A stretch of DNA of 64,000 nucleotides from Thiotrichaceae bacterium (GCA_028688145.1 JAQTYU010000016.1:1-64000), one strand, 5' to 3'; shown: positions 25,559-35,831, counted from the first letter of the stretch. Notes: generated by a model not told the origin, from the letters alone. Made by a program: numbers and translations.

Positions 25559-25611
25559 CATTTTCCTCATAAGTTTTTTCGTAAGGTGTGTAGAACCAAT
25601 TTAGAATCTTT

Positions 25612-25746
25612 AGAAAGACGCAAGTCGTTTAATAAAAAGTCTGATAAAGCACAGTTTAAGTTTGGCATTAGCATTAAGACTGCGCTCAAAGTTCTTAACC
25701 AAGGACTTATATCACGCTACCCAAGCATTAGAACGTTCTACTAAAT
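25612..25746 (-). pseudogene. IS5-type transposase C-terminal remnant
   Basis: The minus strand reads LVERSNAWVA, one stop, then YKSLVKNFERSLNANAKLKL and CFIRLFIKRLA. This is the classic ending of IS5-family transposases (VERS.AWL..FRRL.K.YER ... FIRL..RRLA) with the catalytic glutamate in VERS. An in-frame stop interrupts it and the rest of the gene is missing. Confidence 0.7.
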
Positions 25747-25751
25747 CCAGC

Positions 25752-25792
25752 CAAAAAAAAAGACTCCCCAAATTTTAAAATTTGGAGAGTCT
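25752..25792 (-). terminator. Strong intrinsic terminator for the cold-shock gene
   Basis: A 32-nt near-perfect palindrome (AGACTCcCCAAATTTT pairing with AAAATTTGGaGAGTCT) is followed on the minus strand by eight T. It lies about 95 bp beyond the cold-shock stop codon. Confidence 0.85.
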
Positions 25793-25886
25793 CGCAACAA
25801 GTGAGGATAGGGCAAACGTGTCAACCGAGTTCAGCGGAAACACGATGGATGCAATACGCATCGCACCCCATCACATAAACTTGTCT

Positions 25887-26099
25887 TTAGATTCCACGAA
25901 CGTTGGTTGCAGATGGACCTTTCGCACCATTCTCGATAGAGAATTCAACGTTTTGACCTTCTGCTAAGGTCTTGAAACCATCGCTGACAATGGCGGAGAA
26001 GTGAACGAACACATCTTTGCTGCCGTCAGCAGGGGTAATAAAGCCGAAGCCTTTAGATTCATTAAAAAATTTGACTTGACCTTTGATAACTGCGGACAT
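25887..26099 (-). CDS. Cold-shock domain protein
   Basis: A 70-residue CspA-family protein binding single-stranded RNA and DNA as a chaperone. RNP1 is KGFGFITP and RNP2 is VFVHFSAI, in a five-stranded OB fold ending [18 protein letters not shown] clear ribosome site (AGAGGT) precedes the ATG. The upstream 26100-26300 region may contain a structured 5' leader as for cspA genes, but I could not define a promoter. Which of the CspA-to-CspE paralogues it represents cannot be decided. It ends at a strong terminator and is monocistronic. Confidence 0.95.
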   Translation of the reverse strand: MSAVIKGQVKFFNESKGFGFITPADGSKDVFVHFSAIVSDGFKTLAEGQNVEFSIENGAKGPSATNVRGI

Positions 26100-26490
26100 G
26101 TAACACTACCTCTAAAAATTTGAAAAACGGGTTTACTAAGTCTAAACAGAGGCACAAAAAACCAACAAGATTTTCAATACAGTGCTTGGCAAGACCTGCA
26201 ACATTGATAGTAAAAGCTTGCATCGGTCGAAGATACTTTCCACTATGAGTAGTATTATAGAGATAAATATGAGTTCTAACCATTCAAATGTGAATTAGTT
26301 GAAAATTTATTATGATTATTTCTATATAAAGTCCGCACGTCTTGAGCATATCGATTTATATTCCTAGCTCAAAAAACTTATTATAAGAATAAATTCTTTT
26401 TTAAATTAATTAGTTGCCGCTATTTTGATTTATAAAAACTTAAGTCGAAATCCTTTCGCTTGCCTAAGATTTTTAATCCATTTTTTGAAC

Positions 26491-26526
26491 AAAAAAACTG
26501 CTAAATTTTTGAACCTAGCAGTTTTT
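26491..26526 (-). terminator. Intrinsic terminator of hisI
   Basis: AAAAACTGCTA and TAGCAGTTTTT form an 11-bp stem, followed by a T-run on the minus strand. It begins 25 bp after the hisI stop. Confidence 0.85.
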
Positions 26527-26550
26527 CGCAAAGAATTTTCATGAGGCTGC

Positions 26551-26937
26551 TTATTTTTTGTACAAAGTCGCAGGGTCTTTCAGCACAGGATCAACGGCAA
26601 CCCAATTTTCTTGTTGCAGTTGCTGGTAGAAACAACTCTCACGCCCTGTGTGACAGGCAACACCCCCTTGCTGTTCCACTTTCAATAAAATCACGTCATT
26701 GTCACAATCCAGACGAATATCTTTTAAGTGTTGAATATTTCCCGACTCCTCGCCCTTAAACCACAGCCGATTGCGTGAACGTGACCAATAAACCGCTCGC
26801 TGTTCCTTCACGCTGAGTTGTAAAGCTTCCCGATTCATCCATGCAAACATTAAGACCACGCCCGTGTGCACGTCTTGGGCAATCACGGGGATTAAACCTT
26901 GTTCATTCCATGCAATTTGTTCTAACCAATTTATCAT
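26551..26937 (-). CDS. hisI: Phosphoribosyl-AMP cyclohydrolase
   Basis: HisI opens the purine ring of PR-AMP in histidine biosynthesis. The 128-residue, HisE-less protein shows [30 protein letters not shown], the metal-binding D-D segment [15 protein letters not shown], and the zinc cysteines in [11 protein letters not shown]. In many gammaproteobacteria it is fused to hisE (HisIE); here it is the stand-alone form with no other his gene nearby and its own terminator. The upstream 26938-27350 gap has no recognised gene. Confidence 0.95.
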   Translation of the reverse strand: MINWLEQIAWNEQGLIPVIAQDVHTGVVLMFAWMNREALQLSVKEQRAVYWSRSRNRLWFKGEESGNIQHLKDIRLDCDNDVILLKVEQQGGVACHTGRESCFYQQLQQENWVAVDPVLKDPATLYKK

Positions 26938-27350
26938 GATTTGTGTTCAACTTGATTAAGTAACTCTATGAAAATAATTTATTTTTTAGAAAACGCGCTG
27001 TGAAATATCCCCAAACTATGCGATTAAGGCATAACACAGGCTTGGCATTTTATATTAAACTTCACGGATTGTTTAATGTTTAGGTGTTTTGCCTGTGCTC
27101 ACAATAACGTAGGCTCTAGAACGTTATTTTGAATGAGGTATCTCAACGGCATCATGGCTACTGGGTGCTCTGTAAGGTGTTGGCAAGCAGTTTGCTAACC
27201 CCAATAATAATGAATTTTGATAACAGAGAATACGGTAGGATACTGTCAAGATGCACCTTAACCAACGGGTTGATGCACCCTCATCCCCGACAAACCGCGT
27301 TAGCTCTTAATGTCCCAGCCTCATATCAAAAATAAGGAGCTTACAACATC

Positions 27351-29441
27351 ATGATGAACGATGACATTATCCGTTTACTTGTTATAGAAGAATCTGCCAA
27401 TGATGCTGAAGTCATATTAAGCAGTTTACGTAAAGCACGCTACCCAATTCGACCCCGTCATATTGAAGATGAAGAAGATTTAGAACAAGCCCTTGGCGAA
27501 CAATGGGACTTGCTGATCACTGTGCCTCGGGTGGTGGATTTCACCGCAGAAGCGGCTTGTGAAATGATCAACAGCGCGCATCAAGATATTCCCGTGATTG
27601 TGCTCTCCAATAGTTTGGAAGGCAAAGCGGTGGCGGCTTTACTCGGCGCAGGGGCGCGGCAAGTGTTACCTGCGGGCAATGATGCTTGTCTACAAACCGC
27701 AGTCGGTAAAGAATTACGTGATTTACAAGCTCGGCGACAATATCGTTTTTTAGAACAACTCTATAAAGAATCCCAACGCCAAAATAAACTTCTTTTAGAA
27801 TCTTCACGCGATGCGATTGCTTACGTTCATGAAGGAATGCACGTTTATATTAATCCCACTTATCTAAAAATGTTCGGTTATAAGGACATTGATGAAATGG
27901 AAGGCTTGCCGATCATGGATTTAGTGAGCATTAATGAACAAGCTAAATTTAAAGAGTTTATGCGCGATTTCATGAAAGATGATAATCGCGACGAAAGCAT
28001 GATAGAACTCATAGGCTTACGTTCAGATAATAAACGCTTTCCGCTGCGGATGGAGCTAGGACGCGCGGTTTATGAAGGCGAGAGCTGCATTCAAGTGATT
28101 ATTCGTGACCGCTCGCAAGATGAAAAAGCCAAAGAACTCAGTCGGCGCGACCCGCTAACGGGTTTATATAATCGTACTTATTTCATCACCTTGTTAGAAA
28201 AAAGTCTCAGCAAATCGATTGAAAGTAATTCTCGCAATATCGTGTTTTACATTGCCTTGGATAATTTCAGCTCGGCACGGCAACAAGTGGGCGTGGGTAT
28301 CAGCGATCCTGTAGTGCAAGGGATTGCCGCCTTATTGCAAAATTGCTGTAAAACTTTAGGCGATTCAGCCATCATTGCGCGTTTTGGCGACAGTGTGTTT
28401 ACCTTGTTGTTGATTGATAAGGATACCCATTACAGCAGTGAATTAGCCGCCACGATTTGTAAAACCATTGAATCCACCGTGACCGAACTCAAAGACAATG
28501 GCTCAATTGTCACCACCTGTAGCATTGGCATCGCGCCTGTGTTTGCAAGCACCACCAGTCCACAAGATGTACTTACCGATGCTCACGCAGCCTGTTCTAT
28601 TGTGGCAAAACGCGGCGGGAATGGTTTTGAAGTTTATAAAGCCGTGGTCAAATCACAAGATGATAATGAGGCATCAAAACTCAATAATATTGCAAAAATT
28701 ATTGAGACTGCCCGCGATGAAAATAGATTCTCACTGTTATTTCAACCGATTGTCAGCCTTAAGGGTGAAAATCAGGAAATTTATGAAGTATTCCTCAAAA
28801 TCATCGACAGTGAGGGGCAACGCATTCCGTCAGGCGATATTTTCCGTGCTGCTGAACAAAATAATCTGACCACCAGTTTAGATAAATGGGTATTAGAAAA
28901 GGCCTTGGTCTTATTAGCAAAACGCCGTCAGGAAGGCTTTGAAACCACGTTCTTTATCAAAATCTCTGACCAATCAGTACGCGATGAAACCATGTTGATT
29001 TATCTGCGTAAATTAATTAAAGCAGCGGGAGTGGTTGGAGAAGCTTTGGTGGTGGAAATCAGCGATGCGATTGCGCTCAGTCAAGTGAAAATTGCGCGTA
29101 TCTTTGTGGAATCCTTGAAAAAAATGGGCTGTGGTTCTGCTTTGGAACATTTCGGCACAGGGCTTTCTAACAGTTCGGCAACGACCTTAAAACATATTCC
29201 TGTGGATTATGTCAAAATTGACCGTTCTTTTATTAAGGCATTGACCAATAGCCAAGAAAGCCAAGCCAAAGTTCAGGAAATTGTCACCCTTGCTCAAGAG
29301 CTGGGGAAAAAGACGATTGCTGAAGCGGTGGAAGAACCCAACAGTTTGGCGGTGTTGTGGCAGTGCGGCGCGGATTATGCGCAAGGACATTACATTCAAG
29401 AACCGATTGAAGATTTGACCTTTAAGTTCTCGGATGAGTAA
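27351..29441 (+). CDS. fimX: FimX-like REC-PAS-GGDEF-EAL protein
   Basis: A 696-residue protein with a receiver-like domain (1-130), a PAS domain (about 145-255), a degenerate GGDEF domain (about 262-430) and a degenerate EAL domain (about 440-690). The GGDEF signature is GDSVF (346-350) and the EAL signature EVF (479-481). FimX of Pseudomonas has GDSIF and EVL in these places and acts as a c-di-GMP receptor for type IV pilus assembly, not an enzyme. The receiver lacks a clear phospho-acceptor aspartate. Orthology is inferred from this double degeneracy and domain order. AAGGAG lies 11 bases before the ATG. It ends at a 32-bp palindromic terminator. Confidence 0.82.
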   Translation: MMNDDIIRLLVIEESANDAEVILSSLRKARYPIRPRHIEDEEDLEQALGEQWDLLITVPRVVDFTAEAACEMINSAHQDIPVIVLSNSLEGKAVAALLGAGARQVLPAGNDACLQTAVGKELRDLQARRQYRFLEQLYKESQRQNKLLLESSRDAIAYVHEGMHVYINPTYLKMFGYKDIDEMEGLPIMDLVSINEQAKFKEFMRDFMKDDNRDESMIELIGLRSDNKRFPLRMELGRAVYEGESCIQVIIRDRSQDEKAKELSRRDPLTGLYNRTYFITLLEKSLSKSIESNSRNIVFYIALDNFSSARQQVGVGISDPVVQGIAALLQNCCKTLGDSAIIARFGDSVFTLLLIDKDTHYSSELAATICKTIESTVTELKDNGSIVTTCSIGIAPVFASTTSPQDVLTDAHAACSIVAKRGGNGFEVYKAVVKSQDDNEASKLNNIAKIIETARDENRFSLLFQPIVSLKGENQEIYEVFLKIIDSEGQRIPSGDIFRAAEQNNLTTSLDKWVLEKALVLLAKRRQEGFETTFFIKISDQSVRDETMLIYLRKLIKAAGVVGEALVVEISDAIALSQVKIARIFVESLKKMGCGSALEHFGTGLSNSSATTLKHIPVDYVKIDRSFIKALTNSQESQAKVQEIVTLAQELGKKTIAEAVEEPNSLAVLWQCGADYAQGHYIQEPIEDLTFKFSDE

Positions 29442-29512
29442 TACTGATAAAGTCAGCAATCCCCTTTTTAACGGTTATTCCCACGCAAAGCGTCATAGCC
29501 ATTAGGTTAAGC

Positions 29513-29544
29513 TTTTCAGCCCCTTTGATCAAAGGGGCTGAAAA
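29513..29544 (+). terminator. Palindromic terminator after fimX
   Basis: TTTTCAGCCCCTTTGA and TCAAAGGGGCTGAAAA form one perfect 32-bp palindrome about 70 bp after the fimX stop. The preceding bases include an inverted copy of the presumed IS4 end motif (CATAGCCATTAGGTTAAG). Confidence 0.7.
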
Positions 29545-29567
29545 TGAGAGTATCAAAGTCGATTCTA

Positions 29568-29655
29568 ACTGCGCCCCCAACCCCCTAAAGGGGGCTAAAC
29601 ATATAAAGATGATGGGTTTTAAGTCCCATTCAGGGGATTTAGGGGCTTGTTTTAA
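29568..29655. repeat. GC-rich palindromic repeat (family R3), copy 3
   Basis: Carries TGCGCCCCCAACCCCCTAAA, GGGGGCTAAA, then AAGTCCCATTCAGGGGATTT with AGGGGCTTG. It lies in the gap before recD and extends to 66 bp upstream of the chosen recD start. Confidence 0.65.
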
Positions 29656-29721
29656 ATCTTGCCAAGCCTTCCCGCCCCCGCTACTCTGTGCAGATTCCCT
29701 ACTGTTGGAACTTCATCGCCA

Positions 29722-31488
29722 ATGCCTTCCACGATCATTCATAAAATCCATGAATTATATAAAAAACAACTGATTTCGGATTTAGATTACCGATTCACTG
29801 TTTTTATCCAACAACTGGCGGGTGAACAGGCAAGCGAAGCCCTCGCGCTCGCCAGTTTGTTGGTCAGCAACCTCAGTGCACAAGGACATATTTGTGTCGA
29901 TTTAGCCCATTACGCCAAGCAAAAATTCCCCACTGATGCAGATGCAGAAAAAGCTTTAACTTGTCCCGACTTAAAAACTTGGTTAAACGCCCTTCAAAAT
30001 TGTCCCGTGGTGGGCAAAGTAGGCGATTATCAGCCCTTGATTTTAGACGGACAACGCCTGTATTTATACCGTTATTGGCAATATGAACAGCAGCTATTAG
30101 CCGCGATTTTAGATCGGCTTCAGCTCACACCCAACTACACTTTGAATCCTGAAAGTTTAGAACGCCTGTTTCCACAAACCGCTGCCAATGACTTGCAAAA
30201 ACACGCCGCTCAAGTCGCCTTACAACATAATTTCTGTATTATTTCAGGCGGCGCAGGCACAGGCAAAACCACCACGGTTGCCAAAATTCTCGCGCTACTT
30301 TTAGAACAAAATCCAGATTTACGCATCGCGCTTGCCGCGCCCACAGGCAAAGCCGCCACCCGTTTAAAAGAAACTTTATCGCGGGCTAATTTGGATTGTA
30401 GCGACGCAATCAAAGCGGTGATGCCGCAGCAAACTTACACCTTGCACCGTTTATTAGGCGCGATTCCCGACACCCCCAATTTTCGCCATAACGCCGATAA
30501 TCCCTTGTTATACGACGTGGTCGTGATTGACGAGGCTTCGATGGTGGATTTGGCATTGATGGCGAAATTATTAAACGCCTTATTGCCGCAAACCCGCCTG
30601 ATTTTATTGGGCGACAAAGATCAACTCGCCTCGGTCGAAATCGGCAGCGTGTTGGGCGATATTTGTGCAGGCGCAAACGCCACGCCGCAAACTCCACAAG
30701 CAGAACTTTTACAAAAAAGCATCGTGCTGCTGCAAACCAGTCATCGTTTCACCGCCGATTCAGGCATTGGCGCAGTGGCGGAGGCGGTTAAACAAGGGAA
30801 TGCGGATTTGGCTTTGCAACATTTGCACAGTGCGCAAGTGGGATTAAGTTGGCAAAATCTACCTGATAATAGCCTATTATTACTGAATTCTTTAAAAGCC
30901 AGTCTGTTGGCGGGTTTTCATAATTATTTACGTGCGAAAACCCCAGAACAAGCCTTGCAAGCCTTGGATGAATTTCGGGTGCTTTCAGCATTGCGGCGCG
31001 GGCGTTATGGCGTGGAAAATCTTAACCGCTTGATTGAACAATTATTTAACGAGCAAGGTTTGATTAACTTGTCTTTTCGTTGGTATCATCACCGCCCGAT
31101 TTTGATTACCTGCAATGATTACAACTTGAATTTATTCAATGGTGACGTTGGGGTGATTCTTTGGGAACAGAATGAAATTAAAGCGTTTTTCCGAGACGAA
31201 AATAACAGTATTCGCAGTTTTTACCCCAACCGTTTGCCAGAACATGAAACCGTGTACGCGATGACGATTCACAAAAGTCAAGGCTCTGAATTTGAAAAAG
31301 TTTTATTATTACTGCCCGACCAAGATTCACCCTTGTTGACCCGAGAATTGATTTACACGGGTATCACTCGCGCTAAACAAACCGTTGAAGTACATGGTAA
31401 AGAGGCAATTTTCCGCAATGCGGTACAACAACGCATTCAGCGTAATTCTGGATTAAAAGCTGCTTTATGGGGAAATTATGATGAATAG
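29722..31488 (+). CDS. recD: Exodeoxyribonuclease V alpha subunit (RecD)
   Basis: RecD is the 5'-3' helicase of RecBCD, which degrades and repairs broken DNA. The 588-residue product has Walker A GGAGTGKTT at residues 176-184, PTGKAATRL, the DEAS box VVIDEASMVD, GDKDQLASVEIGSVL (motif III), and the C-terminal MTIHKSQGSEF and ITRAK motifs of superfamily 1B. Residues 1-160 form the N-terminal domain. The frame can be extended to 29659 through repeat-like sequence, but the ATG at 29722 gives the usual length (E. coli 608). recB and recC, normally directly upstream, are not in the window. Confidence 0.92.
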   Translation: MPSTIIHKIHELYKKQLISDLDYRFTVFIQQLAGEQASEALALASLLVSNLSAQGHICVDLAHYAKQKFPTDADAEKALTCPDLKTWLNALQNCPVVGKVGDYQPLILDGQRLYLYRYWQYEQQLLAAILDRLQLTPNYTLNPESLERLFPQTAANDLQKHAAQVALQHNFCIISGGAGTGKTTTVAKILALLLEQNPDLRIALAAPTGKAATRLKETLSRANLDCSDAIKAVMPQQTYTLHRLLGAIPDTPNFRHNADNPLLYDVVVIDEASMVDLALMAKLLNALLPQTRLILLGDKDQLASVEIGSVLGDICAGANATPQTPQAELLQKSIVLLQTSHRFTADSGIGAVAEAVKQGNADLALQHLHSAQVGLSWQNLPDNSLLLLNSLKASLLAGFHNYLRAKTPEQALQALDEFRVLSALRRGRYGVENLNRLIEQLFNEQGLINLSFRWYHHRPILITCNDYNLNLFNGDVGVILWEQNEIKAFFRDENNSIRSFYPNRLPEHETVYAMTIHKSQGSEFEKVLLLLPDQDSPLLTRELIYTGITRAKQTVEVHGKEAIFRNAVQQRIQRNSGLKAALWGNYDE

Positions 31489-31963
31489 TTTATTTAAGAA
31501 TTTAAACCCGCGTGAACGTTACAGTCTTATCGTGGGCAGTAGCGCGTTATTAGTATTTTTAGTCTACATTTTGCTGTGGCAGCCGTGGCAAAATCAAGTC
31601 CAAGAAATGCGATTACGGGTAGGCGAACAAGTTGATGAATTGGCGTGGATGCAGCAGGCAGCAAAAGAGGCGAAACAGTTGCGCACCGCTGGTACTGCGA
31701 GCGTGCCTAACCGCCCAACTGCGTCATTATTCAGCATTATTGATAGCAGCATGGCGCAAACTTCTTTGGCAAAAGCCAATAAGCGCATTGAACCCAGCAC
31801 GGAACAAGAAATCAGAATTAGTTTTGAACAAGCCAATTTCAGTGATTTAATCCAATGGATTGCAGGTCTGAAACAGCAATATCACCTGCAAGTTCAAGTG
31901 ATTACTTTGGAAAGGTTGGCGGGCAATGATAGCGTAAAAGTGCAATTAACTTTAAAACAATAA
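31478..31963 (+). CDS. gspM: Type II secretion system protein M-like
   Basis: The 161-residue protein has a short cytoplasmic N-terminus (NLNPRERYSLIVG), one membrane helix (about 20-38, ending LLWQPW) and a periplasmic domain with a coiled coil then a ferredoxin-like fold, as in GspM/EpsM of type II secretion. GspM bridges GspL and the pseudopilus platform. Its start overlaps the end of recD by 11 bases, so it is translationally coupled to a DNA-repair gene, and no other gsp gene is present. It could be an isolated true gspM or a PilO-like relative; family call is moderate to good. Confidence 0.75.
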   Translation: MMNSLFKNLNPRERYSLIVGSSALLVFLVYILLWQPWQNQVQEMRLRVGEQVDELAWMQQAAKEAKQLRTAGTASVPNRPTASLFSIIDSSMAQTSLAKANKRIEPSTEQEIRISFEQANFSDLIQWIAGLKQQYHLQVQVITLERLAGNDSVKVQLTLKQ

Positions 31964-32072
31964 ATAATACGGGCTACTTTTTAACTTTTCCTCCCCCGAT
32001 ATTTTCCTGTATCCCCTCATTTATTTGAAGGGATTGCCTGTGCCGAGGAAATTCCAGAACACCGTAAAAAAT

Positions 32073-34412
32073 CTAGGGGGCTGTCACCGCATTGCTATCA
32101 ACTTTATTGAATTCTAACAACTGCTGCACTTCATTCAATAATTCCGTCTTGGTATACGCGCCCTTTTGAAATACCACGGTGACACAATCGCGCAATTGCT
32201 CACGCTCTTCGCTGCTTATGTCTTTCGCGGTCAACACCACCACAGGAATATTACGCCAATCTTCACGTTGCCGAACCTGCATCGCAAACTCAAAACCATT
32301 AACCTCAGGCATCATTAAATCTAATAAAATTAAATTAATGGTATTCATTTCAAGACGTGACAAGCCAATACGCCCATTTTCTGCACAAATCACCCGCCAA
32401 CCCGCACGCTCTAACATATTGCTCAACATTTCACGGGTGACAGGATCATCCTCAACAATCAACACCGTGGCGCGTCCATCGGTCATATATTTCTGAATGA
32501 TTTTATTCAGTTGTTGATGACTGACAGGCTTCACCAGATAATCCGCCGCCCCTAAAGAAAAACCCTTGTGTGGGTCTTCCACGATAGACATCATAATCAC
32601 AGGAATATCTGCAAGTTCAGGATCGTTTTTCAAATGCGACAGCACCATCCAGCCATCCATTTCAGGCATCATTACATCCAGTGTAATAATGTGCGGATGT
32701 AGTGTACGGGCGATTTTCAAACCTTCTTGACCACTGGCAGCTGTCAACACATGATAACCACTCTTACTGAGATGATTGTGTAATAAATCCCGAATCACCT
32801 CATCATCATCAATCACTAAAATTGATTCGGCAACAGTCTGAGGTTGTTCTGAAGACTCGATCACCTCCGCAACAGGCAACACAGGCTTATTTTTACACGC
32901 CACCACTGTCGGCAATAACACCGTAAACGTGCAACCATGTCCCAGCGTACTTTCCAAGGTAATTTTGCCGCCCATCATTTCCACAAATTCTTTGGTGATC
33001 GCTAAACCTAAACCTGTGCCCCCATATTTTCGTGTAGTTGACGCATCTGCCTGTGTAAAGGGTTTAAATAAACGTTGTTGCTGTTCGGGAGTCATACCAA
33101 TGCCTTGGTCAATTACCTGAAAACGCACCCAGTCATTGTCTTCTAAAACTACCCGTCCAACCCGCAATAAAATGCTGTCATCGTGGCTAAACTTGCCCGC
33201 ATTGCTGAGCAAATTAAATAACACCTGACGCACTTTGGTTAAATCCGCAAAAATCTCATCCAAAGGCGCGCTAATATCCAACACCAATAGATTATTAGAG
33301 GCTTTAATTAAGGGCGATACCGTGGTTGCTACTTCTCGCACCAAATGTTCCAGATTAAAGCTTTCCAAATACATATCCATTTTGCCCGCTTCAATCTTAG
33401 ATATATCCAAAATATCATTGATTAAACTCAGCAAATGCTTACCTGCACTGTGGATTTTTTGTAAATCAGGAATTAAAGGCGCGGCATCAAAATCATCCAC
33501 CTCCTCTTGCAGCATCTCGCTATAACCGATAATGGCATTTAAAGGCGTGCGCAATTCATGGCTCATATTGGCAATAAACTGACTTTTCGCCAAGTTTGCT
33601 GCTTCTGCCTGATCTTTCGCAACAATCAATTCCGTCTCAATGGCTTTACGCTGTTCAATTTCCTGAATCAGCTCATGATTAGCCACTGAAACCTTGCCAA
33701 TCATTGTATTAATGCCTTGTTGAATGACCCCAATTTCATCAGTAGAAACCTCCTCAATTCTCACCGATAAATCGCCATTTCCCACCGCTTGCAAACAAGC
33801 TAAGGTGGTTTGTAGTTTCTTGGTAATACCTCGGGTGAAAATATAAGAAATTAATAACACCAATAAAAACACGCTGATCGTTGTCACCAGCACAATTTTT
33901 AAATATAAGTTACGGTATTCAAAAACTTCCTCTTCTTTAATGCTGAGCACAATAAACCAATTCCAGCGCGGGTCCTTACTGAAGACTGCAAATCGTCCCG
34001 AACCTTCATACTCATATTCAACCATGCCTGTGGTCTGCGACAGCATGTCTTTAATGAAGGGTAAATTCAAATCAGAGCCAGTGGGGTCGCGTTTGTGCAT
34101 CACCACTTTGCCATGTTCATTGAGAAAATAAACATAGCCTGTGCGCCCAAATTTGTAATAGCGTAATTTATCAATAACTTCTTGTTGCACTGCGCTGACA
34201 TAGCTTTCAATGCCTTGTACGCCAGCATCTTCTAAGGTACTGACCGCTTCTTGAATTTGTTTACTGATACTCGCAAGCTCACGCGTAAAAACCGCATGGT
34301 TTAACTCATGAATAATTTGGTTGATAACAATATATCCTGCAATGACGATCGGTACACCGAGCATCGCTAAGATAATGAAAATAAAAAGATTTATTTTATT
34401 TTGCGTCTTCAT
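32073..34412 (-). CDS. Hybrid sensor histidine kinase with two receiver domains
   Basis: The 779-residue protein has a first membrane helix (about 9-33), a periplasmic Cache-type sensor ([20 protein letters not shown] at about 88-107 is typical), a second helix (about 172-193), a HAMP domain (to about 250), a HisKA domain with the phospho-acceptor His285 in [12 protein letters not shown], an HATPase domain (G2 box YGGTGLGL), and two receiver domains with phospho-acceptor aspartates in [12 protein letters not shown] and [11 protein letters not shown]. The ligand is unknown. It lies 133 bp behind the BLUF cyclase on the same strand, so the two may be co-transcribed. Confidence 0.92.
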   Translation of the reverse strand: MKTQNKINLFIFIILAMLGVPIVIAGYIVINQIIHELNHAVFTRELASISKQIQEAVSTLEDAGVQGIESYVSAVQQEVIDKLRYYKFGRTGYVYFLNEHGKVVMHKRDPTGSDLNLPFIKDMLSQTTGMVEYEYEGSGRFAVFSKDPRWNWFIVLSIKEEEVFEYRNLYLKIVLVTTISVFLLVLLISYIFTRGITKKLQTTLACLQAVGNGDLSVRIEEVSTDEIGVIQQGINTMIGKVSVANHELIQEIEQRKAIETELIVAKDQAEAANLAKSQFIANMSHELRTPLNAIIGYSEMLQEEVDDFDAAPLIPDLQKIHSAGKHLLSLINDILDISKIEAGKMDMYLESFNLEHLVREVATTVSPLIKASNNLLVLDISAPLDEIFADLTKVRQVLFNLLSNAGKFSHDDSILLRVGRVVLEDNDWVRFQVIDQGIGMTPEQQQRLFKPFTQADASTTRKYGGTGLGLAITKEFVEMMGGKITLESTLGHGCTFTVLLPTVVACKNKPVLPVAEVIESSEQPQTVAESILVIDDDEVIRDLLHNHLSKSGYHVLTAASGQEGLKIARTLHPHIITLDVMMPEMDGWMVLSHLKNDPELADIPVIMMSIVEDPHKGFSLGAADYLVKPVSHQQLNKIIQKYMTDGRATVLIVEDDPVTREMLSNMLERAGWRVICAENGRIGLSRLEMNTINLILLDLMMPEVNGFEFAMQVRQREDWRNIPVVVLTAKDISSEEREQLRDCVTVVFQKGAYTKTELLNEVQQLLEFNKVDSNAVTAP

Positions 34413-34545
34413 CAGGTGTTAGTTTAGTTATCAGAAAAATGGGGTTAAATTTAATTATTTTTATAGTAAAAAATGCGATTAATGGGAAATGCGCAACGCT
34501 CATAATTACTATGTAAATTCTAATAATTAAATCCTGTCGCAGATA

Positions 34546-35610
34546 TTAGCGGGACAACTTCTCAAGTTCATGTTGAATAAGGCTGTAAAGTTCTTGCGCA
34601 CTCGCGGTTATTTTTACAATCGGATGGTTGATAGAACAAATTGCCACTGATTTTGATCGCCCTTTAATGCTGTGCATTCCTAAATCAACAATATCCCAAG
34701 GGGCGGTTTGACAACGTTGTTGTACTTCACGGGAAAATAAGAGTGCGTAGGGAAACTGGCGTGTCAGGCTTTCCAAACGTGCTGCGGTATTCACCGCATC
34801 CCCCAGCAAGGTGTAGTCCATTTTGAGTGGCGAACCGACATTTCCCTCAATGACACTGCCATAGGATAAACCAATTCCTGCATAGAGAATACCCAATGGC
34901 TGATCACGGTTTTTTTGCCGTGAAAGATTCAATACTTCTAAAATTTCCATCGCGGCGTGCAACGCCTGATCGGCTTGGTCAGCTTCAAAAGCCGCCATTA
35001 CACTATCACCAATAAATTTGTAAACCTCGCCCTGATGTGCGGTGACTATTTCAGTCACAAGGCTCAAATAATGATTGACCATGGCAACCACATCGCTGAC
35101 AGGCAAGTGTTCAGTCAAACTGGAAAATGCAAAAATATCGCTGAAAAATATAATCTTATCGGCAATATGCGTCGGTGTCCTTAAGGGGTTAATACCTTTG
35201 TTAATCTGATTAATAACACTCTGTGGGGTATATCTTTCTAAAATGGTGAAGGATTCAGTCAAGGTTTGTAACAAGGTCTTGATCGGATAAAATAAGACAT
35301 CATTACTATAAGCTTCTTCAAAATTGATAACCCGCATTGACCACTCGGGAAACATCCGTGTTTTAAGATGCTCTTCTGCTTTGAGACAAAGGATTTCATT
35401 GTGGCGCGGGTCTTTTAATATTTTCCCATATACCACATCTATATCTTTCGGCTTACCTTCCAAAATTTGAAAGAAAATCCCTTGAATAAATAATAAAACG
35501 CCTGTAATTTCATTGCGTTGATTATTATGAGCAGAAACTTCTCCGATGGCTTCAATTTCCTGCGCAGTAAAAGTTCTAGTTGCATGGCTAATATAAATTA
35601 GTCTTTTCAT
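34546..35610 (-). CDS. BLUF-domain photoactivated adenylyl cyclase (bPAC-like)
   Basis: A 354-residue fusion of an N-terminal BLUF flavin photoreceptor (residues 1-100) and a class III nucleotidyl cyclase (about 135-345). It closely resembles bPAC of Beggiatoa in length, linker and sequence (for example GVLLFIQGIFFQILEG and HNEILCLKAEEHLKTRMFPEW). BLUF photochemistry residues Tyr6, Asn30 and Gln48 are present. Cyclase metal aspartates lie in FFSDIFAFS and KFIGDSVMA; the lysine of YKFIGD and the threonine of DYTLLGDAVN match an ATP rather than GTP preference. So blue light should raise cAMP. The start at 35610 (MKRLIYIS) parallels bPAC; an ATG four codons upstream is possible. Confidence 0.93.
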   Translation of the reverse strand: MKRLIYISHATRTFTAQEIEAIGEVSAHNNQRNEITGVLLFIQGIFFQILEGKPKDIDVVYGKILKDPRHNEILCLKAEEHLKTRMFPEWSMRVINFEEAYSNDVLFYPIKTLLQTLTESFTILERYTPQSVINQINKGINPLRTPTHIADKIIFFSDIFAFSSLTEHLPVSDVVAMVNHYLSLVTEIVTAHQGEVYKFIGDSVMAAFEADQADQALHAAMEILEVLNLSRQKNRDQPLGILYAGIGLSYGSVIEGNVGSPLKMDYTLLGDAVNTAARLESLTRQFPYALLFSREVQQRCQTAPWDIVDLGMHSIKGRSKSVAICSINHPIVKITASAQELYSLIQHELEKLSR

Positions 35611-35831
35611 ATAATTATTCATTCCAATTCAGGATAAAACTACCCTAGGTATTACGAATGATACTGCTTAACCCGACATTAACAAACCCGTACCCTAGCC
35701 AATGACAAGGGTTGATGCAGGTTTAGTCAATCTCGTTTAGGTTTATTGCTTAGGTTTAATGCAAAAACTATGCGGGCTTTTCATAATCAGTGTAAACCAT
35801 TATGGATTAACTATAAAAATTGGAGTTTAAC

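Noticed and set aside
29455..29520. Possible c-di-GMP riboswitch near the end of fimX, because of ACGCAAAGC.
   Set aside because: The rest of the GEMM core is missing, the position is downstream of the gene, and the bases match an IS-end motif instead.
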